Shown here one piece after another: positions 5,488-6,440 of a DNA stretch of 6,440 bases. Source of the DNA: Candidatus Neomicrothrix sp. UBA672 (GTDB lineage Bacteria > Actinomycetota > Acidimicrobiia > Acidimicrobiales > MedAcidi-G1); NCBI GenBank assembly GCA_002299135.1, contig DBNM01000111.1, forward strand, positions 1-6,440, given 5' to 3'. The notes beneath the pieces were generated by a model. The model saw only the letters and a list, made by a program, of their open reading frames with translations. It ran no database searches and had not been told where the DNA came from. Numbering within the stretch: position 1 is the stretch's first letter; each line of letters opens with the position of its first letter. A program made the position numbers and the translations under genes.

Positions 5488-6440
5488 TCAAATATTGTTT
5501 TCAACCAATATTTTTGGGAGATCATCGAAAGGCTCAAAATCGAAAATCTGAGCAAAAAAAGCCAGCTCTGATTCAATTGCTTTTGTTATGTTTGGAGCTT
5601 TTCTGAATCCGTGTCCTTCATCAGGAAATTCTATTAGTACATGGGGTATGTGGTTTTCATTCAATTTTTGTGCCATCAAATGAGCTTGATTAGGTGGGAC
5701 AATTGGATCTTCTGATCCTTGGAGTATCACCATTGGCGTTGTGAGCTGTTCAATGTGATGTATCGGTGATCTTTGTTTGTATATCTCTTCGTCTTTAGGC
5801 CATTCCCCAACCAATCGGTCTAAATATCTAGATTCGAATTTATGTGTATCTTTTGCGAGTATCGCCAAATCCGCAATTCCATATCTGCTTGCACCTGCGG
5901 TGAACGTGTCATGGAATGTAAGAGCAGCTAAGACCGTGAATCCTCCTGCACTACCTCCCTTTATAGCCAATTTGTTTTTATCTACTTTTTTTTGGGTGAC
6001 TAGGTGCCTTGCTACAGCAACACAGTCTTCCACATCTGCTAATCCCCAACTGTTGCGTAGACGGTGGCGGAATGATCTTCCATATCCTGTTGAGCCACGG
6101 TAATCGACGTCAGCTACACCGAATCCTCGACTCGTCCAATAAGCGATGGATAGTTGGAGTTGGCGTCTTGCAGCCCCTGTAGGTCCTCCATGTGCGAGAA
6201 CAATAAGTGGTGGATTTTCTTTTTCGCTAATTTCATACTCAGGATTTGTCGGTGAATAGAAAAGAGCGTGTGACTTTTCAGAGTCTGAAGTTTGATAAGT
6301 GAAAGTTTCTGGCACCGGAAACCAACTTTCATCTATATTAAGGTCACGAGTCTTACTTAAAGGACGAATCTCTTTCCTGTTGATGAACATAACTGATGAT
6401 TCGGACTTCCATGAACTGACAGTTGCGACTATTCCGTCTT
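5488..6440 (-). CDS. S9-family serine peptidase / acylaminoacyl-peptidase-like, C-terminal part (5' end outside window)
   Basis: The frame is open from the right edge to TGA at 5488-5490, giving 316 visible residues. ATG 6390 is internal: the 16 residues before it continue without a stop, and S9 enzymes carry an N-terminal beta-propeller that must lie beyond the edge. The visible part is the alpha/beta-hydrolase catalytic domain. Numbering from the Met at 6390, HGGP at 67-70 forms the oxyanion region, DYRGSTGYGRSF spans 96-107, the nucleophile Ser147 sits in GGSAGG, Asp228 in GSEDPIVPP and His260 in PDEGHGF, so the Ser-Asp-His triad is complete. Such enzymes cleave short peptides, often after proline or at N-acylated ends; the exact specificity cannot be read here. 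Nothing links it to leucine synthesis. No terminator follows its stop, so some transcripts may run into the leu leader. Confidence 0.92.
   Translation of the reverse strand, partial: DGIVATVSSWKSESSVMFINRKEIRPLSKTRDLNIDESWFPVPETFTYQTSDSEKSHALFYSPTNPEYEISEKENPPLIVLAHGGPTGAARRQLQLSIAYWTSRGFGVADVDYRGSTGYGRSFRHRLRNSWGLADVEDCVAVARHLVTQKKVDKNKLAIKGGSAGGFTVLAALTFHDTFTAGASRYGIADLAILAKDTHKFESRYLDRLVGEWPKDEEIYKQRSPIHHIEQLTTPMVILQGSEDPIVPPNQAHLMAQKLNENHIPHVLIEFPDEGHGFRKAPNITKAIESELAFFAQIFDFEPFDDLPKILVENNI

Noticed and set aside
5359..5571. Plus-strand open frame of 70 codons across the leu leader.
   Set aside because: It runs through the terminator, hairpins, leader peptide and the end of the peptidase gene on the other strand, and its product resembles no protein family.
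6114..6332. Minus-strand 72-codon frame overlapping the peptidase in another frame.
   Set aside because: It lies wholly inside the recognisable S9 catalytic domain, which is intact in its own frame. There is no evidence of a frameshift.

Overview
The window is a compact stretch, all coded on the minus strand, of a moderate-GC (roughly 40-45% by eye) bacterial chromosome. It probably comes from an actinomycetote, perhaps an aquatic Acidimicrobiia-type lineage. That placement is an inference from the style of the LeuA, LeuC and LeuD proteins, from the secreted beta-propeller protein, and from an apparently leaderless promoter/start. No rRNA or other phylogenetic marker is present.

Read in the direction of transcription (high to low coordinates), the layout is: (1) the C-terminal part of an S9-family serine peptidase (prolyl oligopeptidase-like), entering from the right edge and ending at 5488; (2) a 193-nt regulatory interval with a promoter, a 10-residue leader peptide containing four consecutive leucine codons (5433-5401), a stem-loop starting at the leader stop codon, and a strong intrinsic terminator (5370-5342); (3) leuA (2-isopropylmalate synthase, with its leucine-feedback domain); (4) leuC and (5) leuD, the two subunits of isopropylmalate isomerase; (6) a gene starting at 1648 and still open at the left edge, coding for an exported beta-propeller-domain protein, probably a lipoprotein. 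The last gene is a 549-codon frame with no stop, read directly from the reverse complement.

LeuA, LeuC and LeuD carry out the first two leucine-specific steps, from 2-ketoisovalerate plus acetyl-CoA to 2-isopropylmalate to 3-isopropylmalate. leuB, the next dehydrogenase, is not in the window. leuA, leuC and leuD are closely packed (24 nt and 2 nt gaps) and should form one operon. Two controls by leucine are visible: transcription attenuation through the leader peptide and terminator, and allosteric inhibition through the C-terminal domain of LeuA. The beta-propeller gene begins 29 nt after leuD with no terminator between, so it may be read as the tail of the leu operon although its function looks unrelated.

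The most interesting part is the leu leader. It is very short, it appears to start translation at the first transcribed base, and its stop codon abuts the first hairpin. A classical antiterminator is not obvious, so the switching mechanism may differ from the enteric leu attenuator. Apart from that, the window is ordinary core metabolism; I see no mobile element, CRISPR array or defence system.
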